Shown: piece by piece, positions 36,051-44,748 of the stretch
Numbering within the stretch: the first letter of the stretch is position 1
Layout: every line of letters starts with the position of its first letter
Source: Huiozyma naganishii CBS 8797
Lineage: Eukaryota > Ascomycota > Saccharomycetes > Saccharomycetales > Saccharomycetaceae
DNA length: 64,000 bases
Assembly (NCBI RefSeq): GCF_000348985.1
Contig: NC_035929.1
Location: 620,001-684,000, forward strand
Direction of reading: 5' to 3'
Position numbers and translations under genes: made by a program
The notes under the pieces: generated by a model
Databases searched by the model: none
Seen by the model: only the letters and a program-made list of their open reading frames with translations
Told to the model about the DNA's origin: nothing

Positions 36051-36458
36051 TTTTTTTCTTATGGACTGAATGTTTACCTTTACACGAAGTGTGATCAAAT
36101 GGATCAAATAGATGGGAGAGATATGGTAACAAAAAAAGATTAGAAGTGCACTATCTAGTTCCTAGTCAAACGGTAATAGCAGCAGTCTAATAATACCAGG
36201 GAAGCACTCAAAGCAGCGTGAAGTCACTCACTAGTCGAATAGCTCTCTTGCAACTTATCAGAGACGAAAAGGAGGTCCCGCTCAAAGTGAAACAAAAAAT
36301 AAAGAATCTCGAAGGATACGGTCCACACAATATCTCTGCTTTAAGGTCTTAACGTAAGAAAACCAGGAGCACACAAAACTGGGTAAAATATACCGCTGTT
36401 AAGTTCGCCCAAGAGAGGAGTACGGTCTGTGTATCTGTCTGTTTGTAACAGCCTATCC

Positions 36459-36484
36459 GTGTGTGTATGTGTGTGTGCGTGTGT
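36459..36484 (+). repeat. TG-rich microsatellite
   Basis: An interrupted (GT)n run lies between DMA1/2 and COX23, next to the TTAGGG cluster. Confidence 0.7.
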
Positions 36485-36548
36485 CTTCCCCGTGCGATTC
36501 AAGATTTTTTATTTTTTTTGTTGGAATTTTTCGATGCGCCAAAAAAGA

Positions 36549-36689
36549 GGGTTTCGTTAAACATGATGTAAAGTGCCAGTTAGGGCTTCTTTTTAGGGTT
36601 TCGTACACTGTGATGTTAAAATAAATTAGGGTTTGCATATTAGGGTTTCGTATTTTGTGATGATAAATGCGGGTTTAGGGCTTTTTAGG
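36549..36689 (+). repeat. 47-bp tandem repeat, three diverged copies
   Basis: Copies start at 36549, 36596 and 36643, exactly 47 bp apart. Each begins with GGGTTTCGT, has TGATG at offset 16-20 and a TTAGGGYT motif near offset 31-39; sequence between these anchors has diverged. The junction of copies itself recreates a TTAGGG, so each period contributes two Tbf1-type motifs. Confidence 0.8.
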
Positions 36690-36719
36690 GTTTAAGTAGT
36701 TTCCCCCGCCATTTTAGGG
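36580..36719 (+). promoter_or_regulatory. cluster of seven Tbf1-type motifs (TTAGGGYT)
   Basis: TTAGGG begins at 36580, 36593, 36626, 36640, 36675, 36685 and 36714. All seven are on the plus strand and all continue as CT or TT, so each is a full match to TTAGGGYT, the reverse of the Tbf1 consensus ARCCCTAA. Tbf1 is an essential Myb-type factor that opens chromatin at snoRNA and some protein gene promoters and in subtelomeres. The cluster lies 123-263 bp upstream of COX23 and 530-670 bp from DMA1/2. Confidence 0.75.
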
Positions 36720-36842
36720 CTTTTGCGCAACCCCCGCGTTTGTTGAACCACAGAGAGATCAACCGGTAGACGATGAGATGAGAGAGAGAGTAAGGGTCAT
36801 AAGAGTGCGCTGCACTGATCCACACGGCTAGTCACTACAAGA

Positions 36843-37172
36843 ATGTCTGATGGGAATGGGAAAGGTGATACCCCTGCAGTGGAGGGCGTTTCGGGGAAGG
36901 AAACAGTGGATTTTGCACCCTTGGGGGGGAACCCTGACGAGTTCCGGTATTTCCCGGATACACCGGACTCGATCACACACAAATACAAGTTCCAAACGAA
37001 GGGGGACAGTAAGTTCTACGACCCGTGCCAGGAGTCCTCGAAGATGAGCTTCACGTGCCTCGAGCAGAACGACTACGACAGGTCTAAATGCAAGGCGTAC
37101 TTCGACGCCTACAGAGAGTGCAAAAAACAGTGGCTCAAGGCGAGAAGAGCTAATAAGTCCCAGTGGGAGTAA
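36843..37172 (+). CDS. COX23: twin CX9C protein Cox23
   Basis: Cox23 is a small intermembrane-space protein imported by the Mia40 relay and needed for copper-dependent cytochrome c oxidase assembly together with Cox17. The 109 residues contain a twin CX9C coiled-coil-helix: first pair in [15 protein letters not shown], second in [14 protein letters not shown]. The preceding [17 protein letters not shown] matches the conserved lead-in of the family. The product is shorter than S. cerevisiae Cox23 (about 150 residues), lacking most of its N-terminal extension; the frame has no upstream ATG. Orthologue of YHR116W. Confidence 0.92.
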   Translation: MSDGNGKGDTPAVEGVSGKETVDFAPLGGNPDEFRYFPDTPDSITHKYKFQTKGDSKFYDPCQESSKMSFTCLEQNDYDRSKCKAYFDAYRECKKQWLKARRANKSQWE

Positions 37173-37257
37173 CACGGGCAAGCGGTACACTCGCATGTAT
37201 GTAAATATTCATGTAACACTACCGACCAGGGACCATGTCTCCCATTGCAAGTCCCCC

Positions 37258-37265
37258 ATCACGTG
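37258..37265. promoter_or_regulatory. Cbf1-type E-box upstream of TOM70/71
   Basis: ATCACGTG matches RTCACRTG exactly, 185 bp upstream of the start codon. Cbf1 commonly acts at respiratory and mitochondrial gene promoters. No AT-rich CDEII or CDEIII follows, so this is not a centromere. Confidence 0.5.
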
Positions 37266-37449
37266 CCGGTCTCGAAACAGTCACAAAATGTAAGAACTGA
37301 ATAAAAAAAGTGCAAAACTCGAAACTTCGAGATCTCTTCGCAGTTGTTGCACAAGTCTCGAACAGTCTCTTGTTCTACTTGTTGGCGTTCTTCTTCTTGT
37401 TGTGTGTACAGTCCAGCAGTGTGTTCTGTTGTTTGGTATCAAGTCTAAA

Positions 37450-39294
37450 ATGTCAACTGCATCAGACAACTCGGTCGCTGCGTTTTTCGCAAGGAACAAA
37501 AGAGCCATCTTGGCCACCGTCGCCGCTGGTACGGCTGCTGCCGGTGCGTACTACTACTACACGCAGGTGCAGCAGCAATTGGATAGGGACGGTGCCTCTG
37601 CAAAGGGCAGCAAGAAGAAATCGAAGAAGAAGAGCGGGAGTAAGAAGAAACAGGAGAAGAAGACGGAACTGGCAACAGAGACCCCAGTCTACCCTATCAC
37701 TGCTTCTGGAGAACCAGATTTGTCCCAGTTAGACAGTTACACTCCAGAGCAGAGGGAGACCTATGCGTTGGCCCTGAAGGATAAGGGGAACGAGTTGTTT
37801 AAGGAGAAGGCCGTCGAGGAGGCGATCAAGTACTACCAGTGGGCACTCGAGTTTAAGAAGGACCCGGTCTTCTACGCTAACATCTCCGCGTGCTACGTTT
37901 CGCTGAACGATTTTGAGAAAGTATTGGAAAACTGTAACAAGGCGCTCGAACTGAAACCGGACTACTCGAAGGTTCTGCTGAGAAGAGCCAACACGTACGA
38001 GAATATGGAAAACTTCGCTGACGCCATGTTTGATCTTTCTGTCCTGTCTCTGAACAACGATTTCAGCGGTGCGTCCATCGAGCCCATGCTCGAGAGAAAC
38101 TTGAACAAACAGGCCATGAAAATGCTTAAGGAGAGACTGGAAAACACACAGGACAAATTCGAACAACCATTGCCCTCAGACACCTCCATGGCATCCTTCT
38201 TCGGGATATTCAAGCCAGAGACCGAATTTAAGGGGTACGATGAGACATGCGAAGCGGACAGAACTTTGCAGACAGGTCTATTGGAATTGTTCGCCGCCAC
38301 GCATGTTGGGTTTGTCAAAGCGGACACCTGTTTCAACGAAGCTGTGAACCAGTACCGCGAATTGTTCTCGAAGGCCTCCGACGAGGAGAAATTGGCACAG
38401 AACTTGAACGAAAAATTCGCCATCGCACTTGAGTACTCCGGTATCTTCAAGTTCTTGAAGAATGACGTCATTGGCGCGCAGGCTGCGGTCAACGAGGCAA
38501 TCAAATTGTTCCCCAGAGTCAACTCGTATATATACCTGGCATTGACCAGTGCCGATAACGGTGAATCCTCAGAATACGTCACCAACTTCGACAAAGCTCT
38601 GGAATTGAACCCTAACAGCTCAGCGACTTACTACCACAGAGGGCAGCTCTACTTCATCACCCAGGACTACCAAAAGGCAAAGGCTGATTTCTTGAAGGCC
38701 AAAGAACTGGACAACGACAACATCTTCGCTTACATTCAATTGGCTTGTCTGTGCTACCGCGAGGGCGACATGGATGAATGTAAGAAACTGTTTGACGAGG
38801 CGAGGGAGAAATTCCCTGTCGCACCAGAGGTCCCCACTTTCTACGCAGAAATCCTAGCGGACAAGGGAGACTTCTCAGATGCAGCTAAACAGTACGACAT
38901 GGCGAAGAGACTCGAAGAGGCCATCAGCGCCAAGACCGGGATCCGTGTCGGTGTCGCACCATTGGTCGGGAAAGCCACAGTGTTGGCGAGACAACCATCC
39001 CCAGAAAACTTTGCCGAGGCAACGACTTTGTTCGAGGAAGCTTGCAAGAGGGATCCAAGATCCGAGCAGGCTAAAGTCGGTCTAGCACAATTGCTACTGC
39101 AACAGGAGGACGTCGACTCCGCAATTAAGATGTTCGAAGAAGCTGCAGACCTCGCAAGAACCACCGATGAAAAGTTGCAAGCCGTTACATTCGCGGAAGC
39201 TGCAAAGGTCCAGAAGAAAATCAGAGCAGACCCAATCATCAGAGCTAAAGTGGAAGAGGCTCTTGCCGAATATCGTGCACAAGGTATGATTTGA
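37450..39294 (+). CDS. TOM70/TOM71: mitochondrial import receptor Tom70/Tom71
   Basis: Outer-membrane receptor for carrier precursors and Hsp70/Hsp90-bound clients. The product is 614 residues from ATG at 37450 (MSTASDNSVAAFF); upstream codons to 37402 would require GTG. It has an N-terminal signal anchor (about 15-35, ILATVAAGTAAAGAYYYY), a lysine/serine-rich linker (KGSKKKSKKKSGSKKKQEKK) and about eleven TPR motifs, including the clamp TPRs near 95-200 (DKGNELFKEKAVEEAIKYYQ). Orthologue of YHR117W/YNL121C. Codon bias is fairly strong, as expected of an abundant protein. Confidence 0.95.
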   Translation: MSTASDNSVAAFFARNKRAILATVAAGTAAAGAYYYYTQVQQQLDRDGASAKGSKKKSKKKSGSKKKQEKKTELATETPVYPITASGEPDLSQLDSYTPEQRETYALALKDKGNELFKEKAVEEAIKYYQWALEFKKDPVFYANISACYVSLNDFEKVLENCNKALELKPDYSKVLLRRANTYENMENFADAMFDLSVLSLNNDFSGASIEPMLERNLNKQAMKMLKERLENTQDKFEQPLPSDTSMASFFGIFKPETEFKGYDETCEADRTLQTGLLELFAATHVGFVKADTCFNEAVNQYRELFSKASDEEKLAQNLNEKFAIALEYSGIFKFLKNDVIGAQAAVNEAIKLFPRVNSYIYLALTSADNGESSEYVTNFDKALELNPNSSATYYHRGQLYFITQDYQKAKADFLKAKELDNDNIFAYIQLACLCYREGDMDECKKLFDEAREKFPVAPEVPTFYAEILADKGDFSDAAKQYDMAKRLEEAISAKTGIRVGVAPLVGKATVLARQPSPENFAEATTLFEEACKRDPRSEQAKVGLAQLLLQQEDVDSAIKMFEEAADLARTTDEKLQAVTFAEAAKVQKKIRADPIIRAKVEEALAEYRAQGMI

Positions 39295-39523
39295 AGAACG
39301 AAAGCCTTACTCCTCTCTCTCTCTCTCCTTTTTTTTATTTTGGTACAGCGACACCATCGCGTCTTGTTAGCACTGACCGTGGATGTGGGGGGTGGAGAGC
39401 AACAGTGCTTCCCGTACATCTCCAACATGGATCTTTCACACCTACTTTTCCCACCTTCTCTCACTTCATGCCATTATGTAAATAACAAATATAATCTAGA
39501 ATATATCAGTTATATTTCTTATC

Positions 39524-40765
39524 CTATTCATCACGGAGGGACATATCTTGCTGGACTTTCCTCCTCCAGTTCTCGTACTGCTCGTCCGTGAAGAGCATTT
39601 TATCCGACTGGAGCATCGACCCTAGCTTCTTCGATAAAGTCTCCTCGTATCCGAACCCGTCGAAGTAGTTGTACTTTACCTGCAGCGCACGATACCACTT
39701 CTGCCCAACGACAAGTTCCTGCACAAGCGTGTAGCACAGAATTACCTCCTCGAGGTTATCTGTCTGCATCATAAACATCATTTTCTTCAAAAGCAAGTGG
39801 TCGATCCGTGGGTCCCTCTTCCGTTTCTCGCTGAAAACGACGTAGACGCCATGGAGAACCAGCCCGCACAGTAGCTGCCAAGCGGATACTAAGTACCCAG
39901 CAAGTTCCGTGTACTGCTCAATAATGCTGTACGTGACGTCCCGTGGCAGTTCAAACCGGTTGCAAAGGTCAATAATCTCAGCGCTGTTTATCCTGGCAAA
40001 CTTCTTTTTGATGTTCGCGAGAGCTATATGTGACCTGTGAGTGGGTCGTCTTCCACGTTTCTTACCCACTTTGCGACCTGCATCAAGCCCCGTTAGGAAC
40101 CCTAAATTTGGTGTGGCGCTTTCGCTATCTAAATTATCGTCCGTTTCGACATCTTCGTCCTCGATCTCGTCCTCAAATGCCAGTTTCCTTCTGACCACAG
40201 GCGATCCACTATCCACGTCTGCCGACGGCGTGTCTCCCTTCGGTGCGTATGGCACGGGCGTCCCCTCCTCACTGCGCGGTGGAGAACTCGGGAAGAGTAA
40301 CCGCCTCAACTGCTGTGGGTCCTGTGCCGTGAAGCTCTCATTCTTCTTCAAAGGTGACCCGGAATTCGACCGCGAGGCGGGCCCGCGCCTCGCAGCGTAT
40401 TTCCGAGGGCTGGGACTCCATTGAATTTGCTTCACGGGCGAGCACTGCGACAGGTTCTGTCTGAACACGTCCAGCAGCGTCCGGATCTTTCTCGGCTCAA
40501 GCGGGACCCGATCAAAATAGTAGTGCAGCGGTGGGTCCCCCGGACTCTGCTTCTCGACACACTTCTGGCACGCAATAATCGCACATATATGTGCCCTTGC
40601 GGTCTCCTCGTCGCTCTTCAGCACCACTTTGTTCAGCGATGCCCTATACAGCACAGAAGTCGCATTGAACAGCTTCTTATACTGACCCTGCGACCAATCA
40701 ATCTCAGTTCTCTCATCCAATGCAAGCACCTCACTCACACACCTCTGCACCTGCTGCGTCGACAT
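39524..40765 (-). CDS. ORC6: origin recognition complex subunit 6
   Basis: Orc6 bridges ORC to Cdt1-Mcm2-7 during helicase loading. The product is 413 residues from the first ATG (MSTQQVQRCVSEVLALDERTEIDW; S. cerevisiae 435); the frame to 40792 would need GTG. TFIIB-like cyclin folds lie N-terminally (about 1-120) and C-terminally (about 270-410, INSAEIIDLCNRFELPRDVTY), separated by a linker full of CDK-type sites (SPSPRK, SPLKK, SSPPR), where S-phase CDK blocks relicensing. Its divergent partner is SET1, as YHR118C-YHR119W. An MCB element lies 168 bp upstream. Confidence 0.93.
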   Translation of the reverse strand: MSTQQVQRCVSEVLALDERTEIDWSQGQYKKLFNATSVLYRASLNKVVLKSDEETARAHICAIIACQKCVEKQSPGDPPLHYYFDRVPLEPRKIRTLLDVFRQNLSQCSPVKQIQWSPSPRKYAARRGPASRSNSGSPLKKNESFTAQDPQQLRRLLFPSSPPRSEEGTPVPYAPKGDTPSADVDSGSPVVRRKLAFEDEIEDEDVETDDNLDSESATPNLGFLTGLDAGRKVGKKRGRRPTHRSHIALANIKKKFARINSAEIIDLCNRFELPRDVTYSIIEQYTELAGYLVSAWQLLCGLVLHGVYVVFSEKRKRDPRIDHLLLKKMMFMMQTDNLEEVILCYTLVQELVVGQKWYRALQVKYNYFDGFGYEETLSKKLGSMLQSDKMLFTDEQYENWRRKVQQDMSLRDE

Positions 40766-41068
40766 ACTCCACCAATTGCTGTCCTGGACCACACAACTGA
40801 ACCAAGAGCTCTGCCCTCATCGACCATGGACCATCTCTTCTCTTCTGTGCAAAAATATATATTAATATTGATTGATTCATGTATCGAATGCAGTTGCTTG
40901 TGTGATGTTTTGGATGCTGTGTCATGTGGGCAACGCGTAGAGACAGACCACAGGGAAGTTTGAGTAGTATCGCACAGTGTTTCCATATAGCACTAGCTTG
41001 TGTTTGCCTTCTCACCCTGTTGCATTTCCTACTGGGGTTTTTCGTAACTGGCCGTTGATTCACGGGCA
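40766..41068. other. divergent promoter ORC6/SET1
   Basis: This 303-bp shared promoter contains an ACGCGT at 40933-40938 and an AT-rich stretch near 40855-40880. Nothing else is recognised. Confidence 0.5.
40933..40938. promoter_or_regulatory. MCB element (MBF site) in ORC6/SET1 promoter
   Basis: ACGCGT is an exact MluI cell-cycle box, 168 bp from ORC6 and 131 bp from SET1. MBF drives G1/S genes, so ORC6 is the more likely target. A six-base match alone is weak evidence. Confidence 0.4.
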
Positions 41069-44000
41069 ATGTCGAATTACTACAAGCGCATCCCCACAGG
41101 TCCAAATGGCGCCCATCGGTACCAACAGCATCCCCCGCGTGTTCCAGAGCCGCGCCCGCGGGAGGAGAATCCTGCACCATACTCGAGCAGGGTCGCTGGG
41201 TACCGTTGGAGGACTGAGCCTGCACCTATGCCCATACGGGCTCCGCCAGCGGGTCCAAGAACAGATAATAGGTACGGTGTACGACCTGCAGCAGCGTACG
41301 ATAGTGGTCCCCGCTATGGCAGTGAGATGCGGTACCGTGGGTACGAGAGAGAGGACCCGCGTGCGTATCACCAGAGTGCGAGGTATTCGAGTGCGACGCG
41401 TCGTCCGTACCAGAGCACGATTGTGCCGAGATCAGATTCAGTTAGCAGTAGCGCACACGATGCAGCAGCAGCGAGGCGAGAGGCCTTTGCTGCTGTGAAT
41501 CTGAGGTACGATAAGGAGTACTTCCGAGAGCATTACCACTACTTCGACCCGCGGATCGGCAGATTGATCCACGCGGCGGAAATGGGGAACTGGAACGATG
41601 GAAATAAGTTCCCCCAGAACGGGTTTGTCACTGTTGTCGAGAAAGGTTCAGATCCTGCACACCCGCTGTATAAGATGAGGGATAGGACACTGAACAAGAA
41701 GAGCACTGACCCTCGTGTGACCGCTGAGGAGCCGAGCAGCCAGTCTAGGCGGAAGGCTAGAGATAAACTGACACTTCTCGGACGCATTTCTTATGACAAG
41801 TACTCGATAGGGCCGCCGCCGCCCTGCGAGATTGTCGTATATCCCAACGGATCTGCAACGGGCAACGTTATCAATGTTCAGGACGTCATGGTCAAGAACT
41901 ACTTCAAAAAGTTCGGGGAGATTTCACACTTTGAATCGTTCAGCGATCCGAATAATGCACTGCCCCTGCATGTGTTTTTGATCAAGTATACCAGCCCGAA
42001 CGGGAAGGTTAACGACGCGGCGAAGGCTGCGTACATGGCAATGAAAAGACACGAAAACAAAACTTGCATATTGATGGGTACATCTTTCGTCGTCGTTCTC
42101 AATAAGGATGACAGATTGGCTAGTATCAAGAAACAAATCATGGAAGAAAATCCGCCTCCACCGCTACCGGCACCAGCCAAAACCATGGCGCCAGTTATGA
42201 GCGGACAAACGGATCCCAATGGCATCGGGGAGACTGCAAACGAATTCTCGAGGTACAAACAAATCAGGAGATTGCCCCCAGACTTGGTCAAAACGGTCGG
42301 GGACAAACCAGCACTATATGTGTCTAAAATATTCGCATCCGGTCACGGCATAACACTACAAGACTTCAGATATAAATTGAAGAATTATAGGTATTCAAGA
42401 TTTATAGATCACGCGTCGGGCATTTATATCATATTCAATGATATGAAAGAGGCGGTGAAGTGTGTGCGGAGAGAGTCCAAAAAGATGACTATAAAATCTA
42501 GGACCAGGCGAAGAGCACCTGTAATCATCAAACTTACTTTGATCCTGCCGTCGTCTGCGGAGACGTCGAGGTTTTCAGGATTTGACAAAGATGTCAAGGC
42601 CAACGGTGTCCGTGGTGTGGCTAGTGCTATCCCGCAGCCTAAAAAGGATATATCATACAACACCACGGAAGAGCTCGTTCAGGCGGCGGTTGGCTATATC
42701 TTGAGGGACTTGGAAACAGCACTAAACACAGACATTAGGAGAAGAATCATTGGCCCCGCAGTGTTTGATACTTTAAATCCAATTAACTTCCCAGAGCTAA
42801 TGGTTAAGCGTGAACAAGAGAAACAAAGAGAAATTGAAGCGCAACAGAAAATGGCATCTGATCATGATGGTGGGAAGCTAAATGGAAACCTTCTAACGGA
42901 TTCGGTAAATGAAACTAAAACTATTACTAAGGAAGATCTGGATATATTTAACTTGTACGGTGGCTACTTGAAGCCAAGAGGGGGGAAGAAGAGAAGACGC
43001 AGTTCAGGGCCTCACAGCTCAGAAAAACGTTTGAAGTTGGAGCTGAAACCTATTGCACATCTGCTTAACGAAGATTCGCTATCAAGGGAAACAACGCCGT
43101 TTACTGATCTTACCTCACCTTCAGTTCATGGCTCTGAAAAGGCAGAAGAGTACTCATCATCTAATGAGGAAGAAGCATTGGACGAGGCGTTTGATGATGA
43201 TTTTATGAAGGAAGACAATATTGAATACGTCGAAAGGAGGAAAACAGAAACGGAAGCAACTACTCCTGAAGGTGCTGAAAGCAAATACGATGCGTTAGAT
43301 GAAACAGAAAAACAGATTGAACAAGAAGCGTTATCAGCTATATATAATCCAACTGCTACATTGTATCCAGAACCAGTGTATCCAGATGATCTGTTTGGTA
43401 GGGACAATATCACCTTTACTCTCTTCCAGGATTCTATAAAGGATGATGAAGACCTGTCCATATTAAAGACAGTTTTGAACGGGGGCGACGATGCAGCTTC
43501 AGTAACCAAAAATGATCCATTAGTGCAGTACAAAACCTGGAAAATAAAGGATGATGAGCTCAACGCAGAGGAAACAGAACAACTGCAAATGAAGTTAAAC
43601 GATGGAATTCCATTTGATCCTACTTTGAAGTGGACGGATGGCTCCTTTAAAGCGCATGGTTTCATGGAGATTCCAGACAAACTAAAAGTATGTTATCTAC
43701 CGCATCGTCGTAGGATCCATCAACCACTAAATACAGTTGACCATCATAACGAGGAAGCCTCGAATGAAATGGATAACGCCGGTAATGGAACTGCTCAAAG
43801 GGATGAGTCAGTAAAAGCTGATTCGGTCGAGCCAGCTTCAGTAACTGGCCAAGAAATTCTATCTTCAAGAGATAACCGGGCCCAAAATAGAAGATTCCAA
43901 CAGGATATAGAGGCACAAAAGGCAGCAATTGGAACTGAATCAGACCTTCTTTCGTTGAACCAATTGAACAAACGTAAAAAGCCAGTAACTTTTGCCCGGT

Positions 44001-44404
44001 CTGCAATCCACAATTGGGGGCTTTACGCGTTGGAACCGATTGCAGCTAAAGAGATGATCATTGAATACGTGGGGGAAAGAATCCGGCAGCCTGTAGCCGA
44101 GATGAGAGAGATGAGGTATTTGAAGAGTGGTATCGGCTCCAGTTATTTGTTCCGTGTGGACGAAAACAACGTTATTGACGCGACGAAGAGGGGTGGTATT
44201 GCGAGGTTCATCAATCATTGTTGCGACCCCAGTTGTACAGCCAAAATTATCAAAGTTGGTGGTAAGCGACGGATTGTCATTTATGCCTTGCGTGATATTG
44301 GCAAGAATGAGGAATTGACTTACGACTACAAGTTTGAAAGAGAACAGGATGATGAAGAGAGATTGCCTTGTCATTGTGGTGCCCCAACCTGTAAGGGTTT
44401 TTAA
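41069..44404 (+). CDS. SET1: histone H3-K4 methyltransferase Set1 (COMPASS)
   Basis: Catalytic subunit of COMPASS, responsible for mono-, di- and trimethylation of H3K4. The 1111 residues (S. cerevisiae 1080) contain a basic N-terminus, an RRM at about 253-345 ([18 protein letters not shown]), a second RRM-like region (about 400-500), an acidic middle, the n-SET region ([37 protein letters not shown]), and the SET domain (about 976-1095) with [33 protein letters not shown] and YDYKFE. The post-[14 protein letters not shown] ends the protein, two residues shorter than S. cerevisiae (GFLN). The 5' part is GC-rich and the 3' part AT-rich. Confidence 0.95.
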   Translation: MSNYYKRIPTGPNGAHRYQQHPPRVPEPRPREENPAPYSSRVAGYRWRTEPAPMPIRAPPAGPRTDNRYGVRPAAAYDSGPRYGSEMRYRGYEREDPRAYHQSARYSSATRRPYQSTIVPRSDSVSSSAHDAAAARREAFAAVNLRYDKEYFREHYHYFDPRIGRLIHAAEMGNWNDGNKFPQNGFVTVVEKGSDPAHPLYKMRDRTLNKKSTDPRVTAEEPSSQSRRKARDKLTLLGRISYDKYSIGPPPPCEIVVYPNGSATGNVINVQDVMVKNYFKKFGEISHFESFSDPNNALPLHVFLIKYTSPNGKVNDAAKAAYMAMKRHENKTCILMGTSFVVVLNKDDRLASIKKQIMEENPPPPLPAPAKTMAPVMSGQTDPNGIGETANEFSRYKQIRRLPPDLVKTVGDKPALYVSKIFASGHGITLQDFRYKLKNYRYSRFIDHASGIYIIFNDMKEAVKCVRRESKKMTIKSRTRRRAPVIIKLTLILPSSAETSRFSGFDKDVKANGVRGVASAIPQPKKDISYNTTEELVQAAVGYILRDLETALNTDIRRRIIGPAVFDTLNPINFPELMVKREQEKQREIEAQQKMASDHDGGKLNGNLLTDSVNETKTITKEDLDIFNLYGGYLKPRGGKKRRRSSGPHSSEKRLKLELKPIAHLLNEDSLSRETTPFTDLTSPSVHGSEKAEEYSSSNEEEALDEAFDDDFMKEDNIEYVERRKTETEATTPEGAESKYDALDETEKQIEQEALSAIYNPTATLYPEPVYPDDLFGRDNITFTLFQDSIKDDEDLSILKTVLNGGDDAASVTKNDPLVQYKTWKIKDDELNAEETEQLQMKLNDGIPFDPTLKWTDGSFKAHGFMEIPDKLKVCYLPHRRRIHQPLNTVDHHNEEASNEMDNAGNGTAQRDESVKADSVEPASVTGQEILSSRDNRAQNRRFQQDIEAQKAAIGTESDLLSLNQLNKRKKPVTFARSAIHNWGLYALEPIAAKEMIIEYVGERIRQPVAEMREMRYLKSGIGSSYLFRVDENNVIDATKRGGIARFINHCCDPSCTAKIIKVGGKRRIVIYALRDIGKNEELTYDYKFEREQDDEERLPCHCGAPTCKGF

Positions 44405-44748
44405 ACTGAAAGTCTTTTCTACCGCGAGAGTTTTATACATCAACGATGTTGTTTTGGTTACTGAAAATCACACAATCACCAAAAATCACCAAGTGAACAT
44501 TATATAAAGTATTCCTGCATTGTATATAGATCTCAGAGAACTCTTCAACACATTCCATCGCCGCGTCGATCGTGTCTGCACCATTTTACGTTATTTTCAA
44601 ATTTTCAATTGAGATCTGATCTGACGCGGAAAAACTGTTCGTAGCAAGAGATGCGAACTAGTGGCTAGTGGTACCGATCTACTGCTAGTCAATTGTACTT
44701 GATGGAGATTGGCGTTGCTATTTCACGTATTACAATTCTCAGAGTCAA
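44405..44748. other. intergenic SET1/MSH1
   Basis: This 344-bp AT-rich region holds the SET1 terminator and the MSH1 promoter. No gene or strong motif is recognised. Confidence 0.5.

Larger units (their letters stand above)
36051..36842. other. divergent promoter region DMA1/2 - COX23
   Basis: This 792-bp region is the most structured promoter in the window. It contains a TG-rich run (36459-36484), a 47-bp tandem repeat (36549-36689), seven TTAGGGYT motifs (36580-36719) and a PAC-like CGATGAGAT (36771-36779) close to COX23. No open reading frame is supported. Confidence 0.6.

Noticed and set aside
36643..36817. C/D-box snoRNA between a GTGATGA (near 36657) and CTGA (near 36814)
   Set aside because: No terminal stem or internal C'/D' boxes were found; the TGATG is part of the 47-bp repeat unit. 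Tbf1 does drive snoRNA genes, so RNA-seq would still be informative.
37258..37265. CDEI-type ATCACGTG as a point-centromere start
   Set aside because: No 80-bp AT-rich CDEII and no CDEIII core follows; the same holds for 47799-47806.
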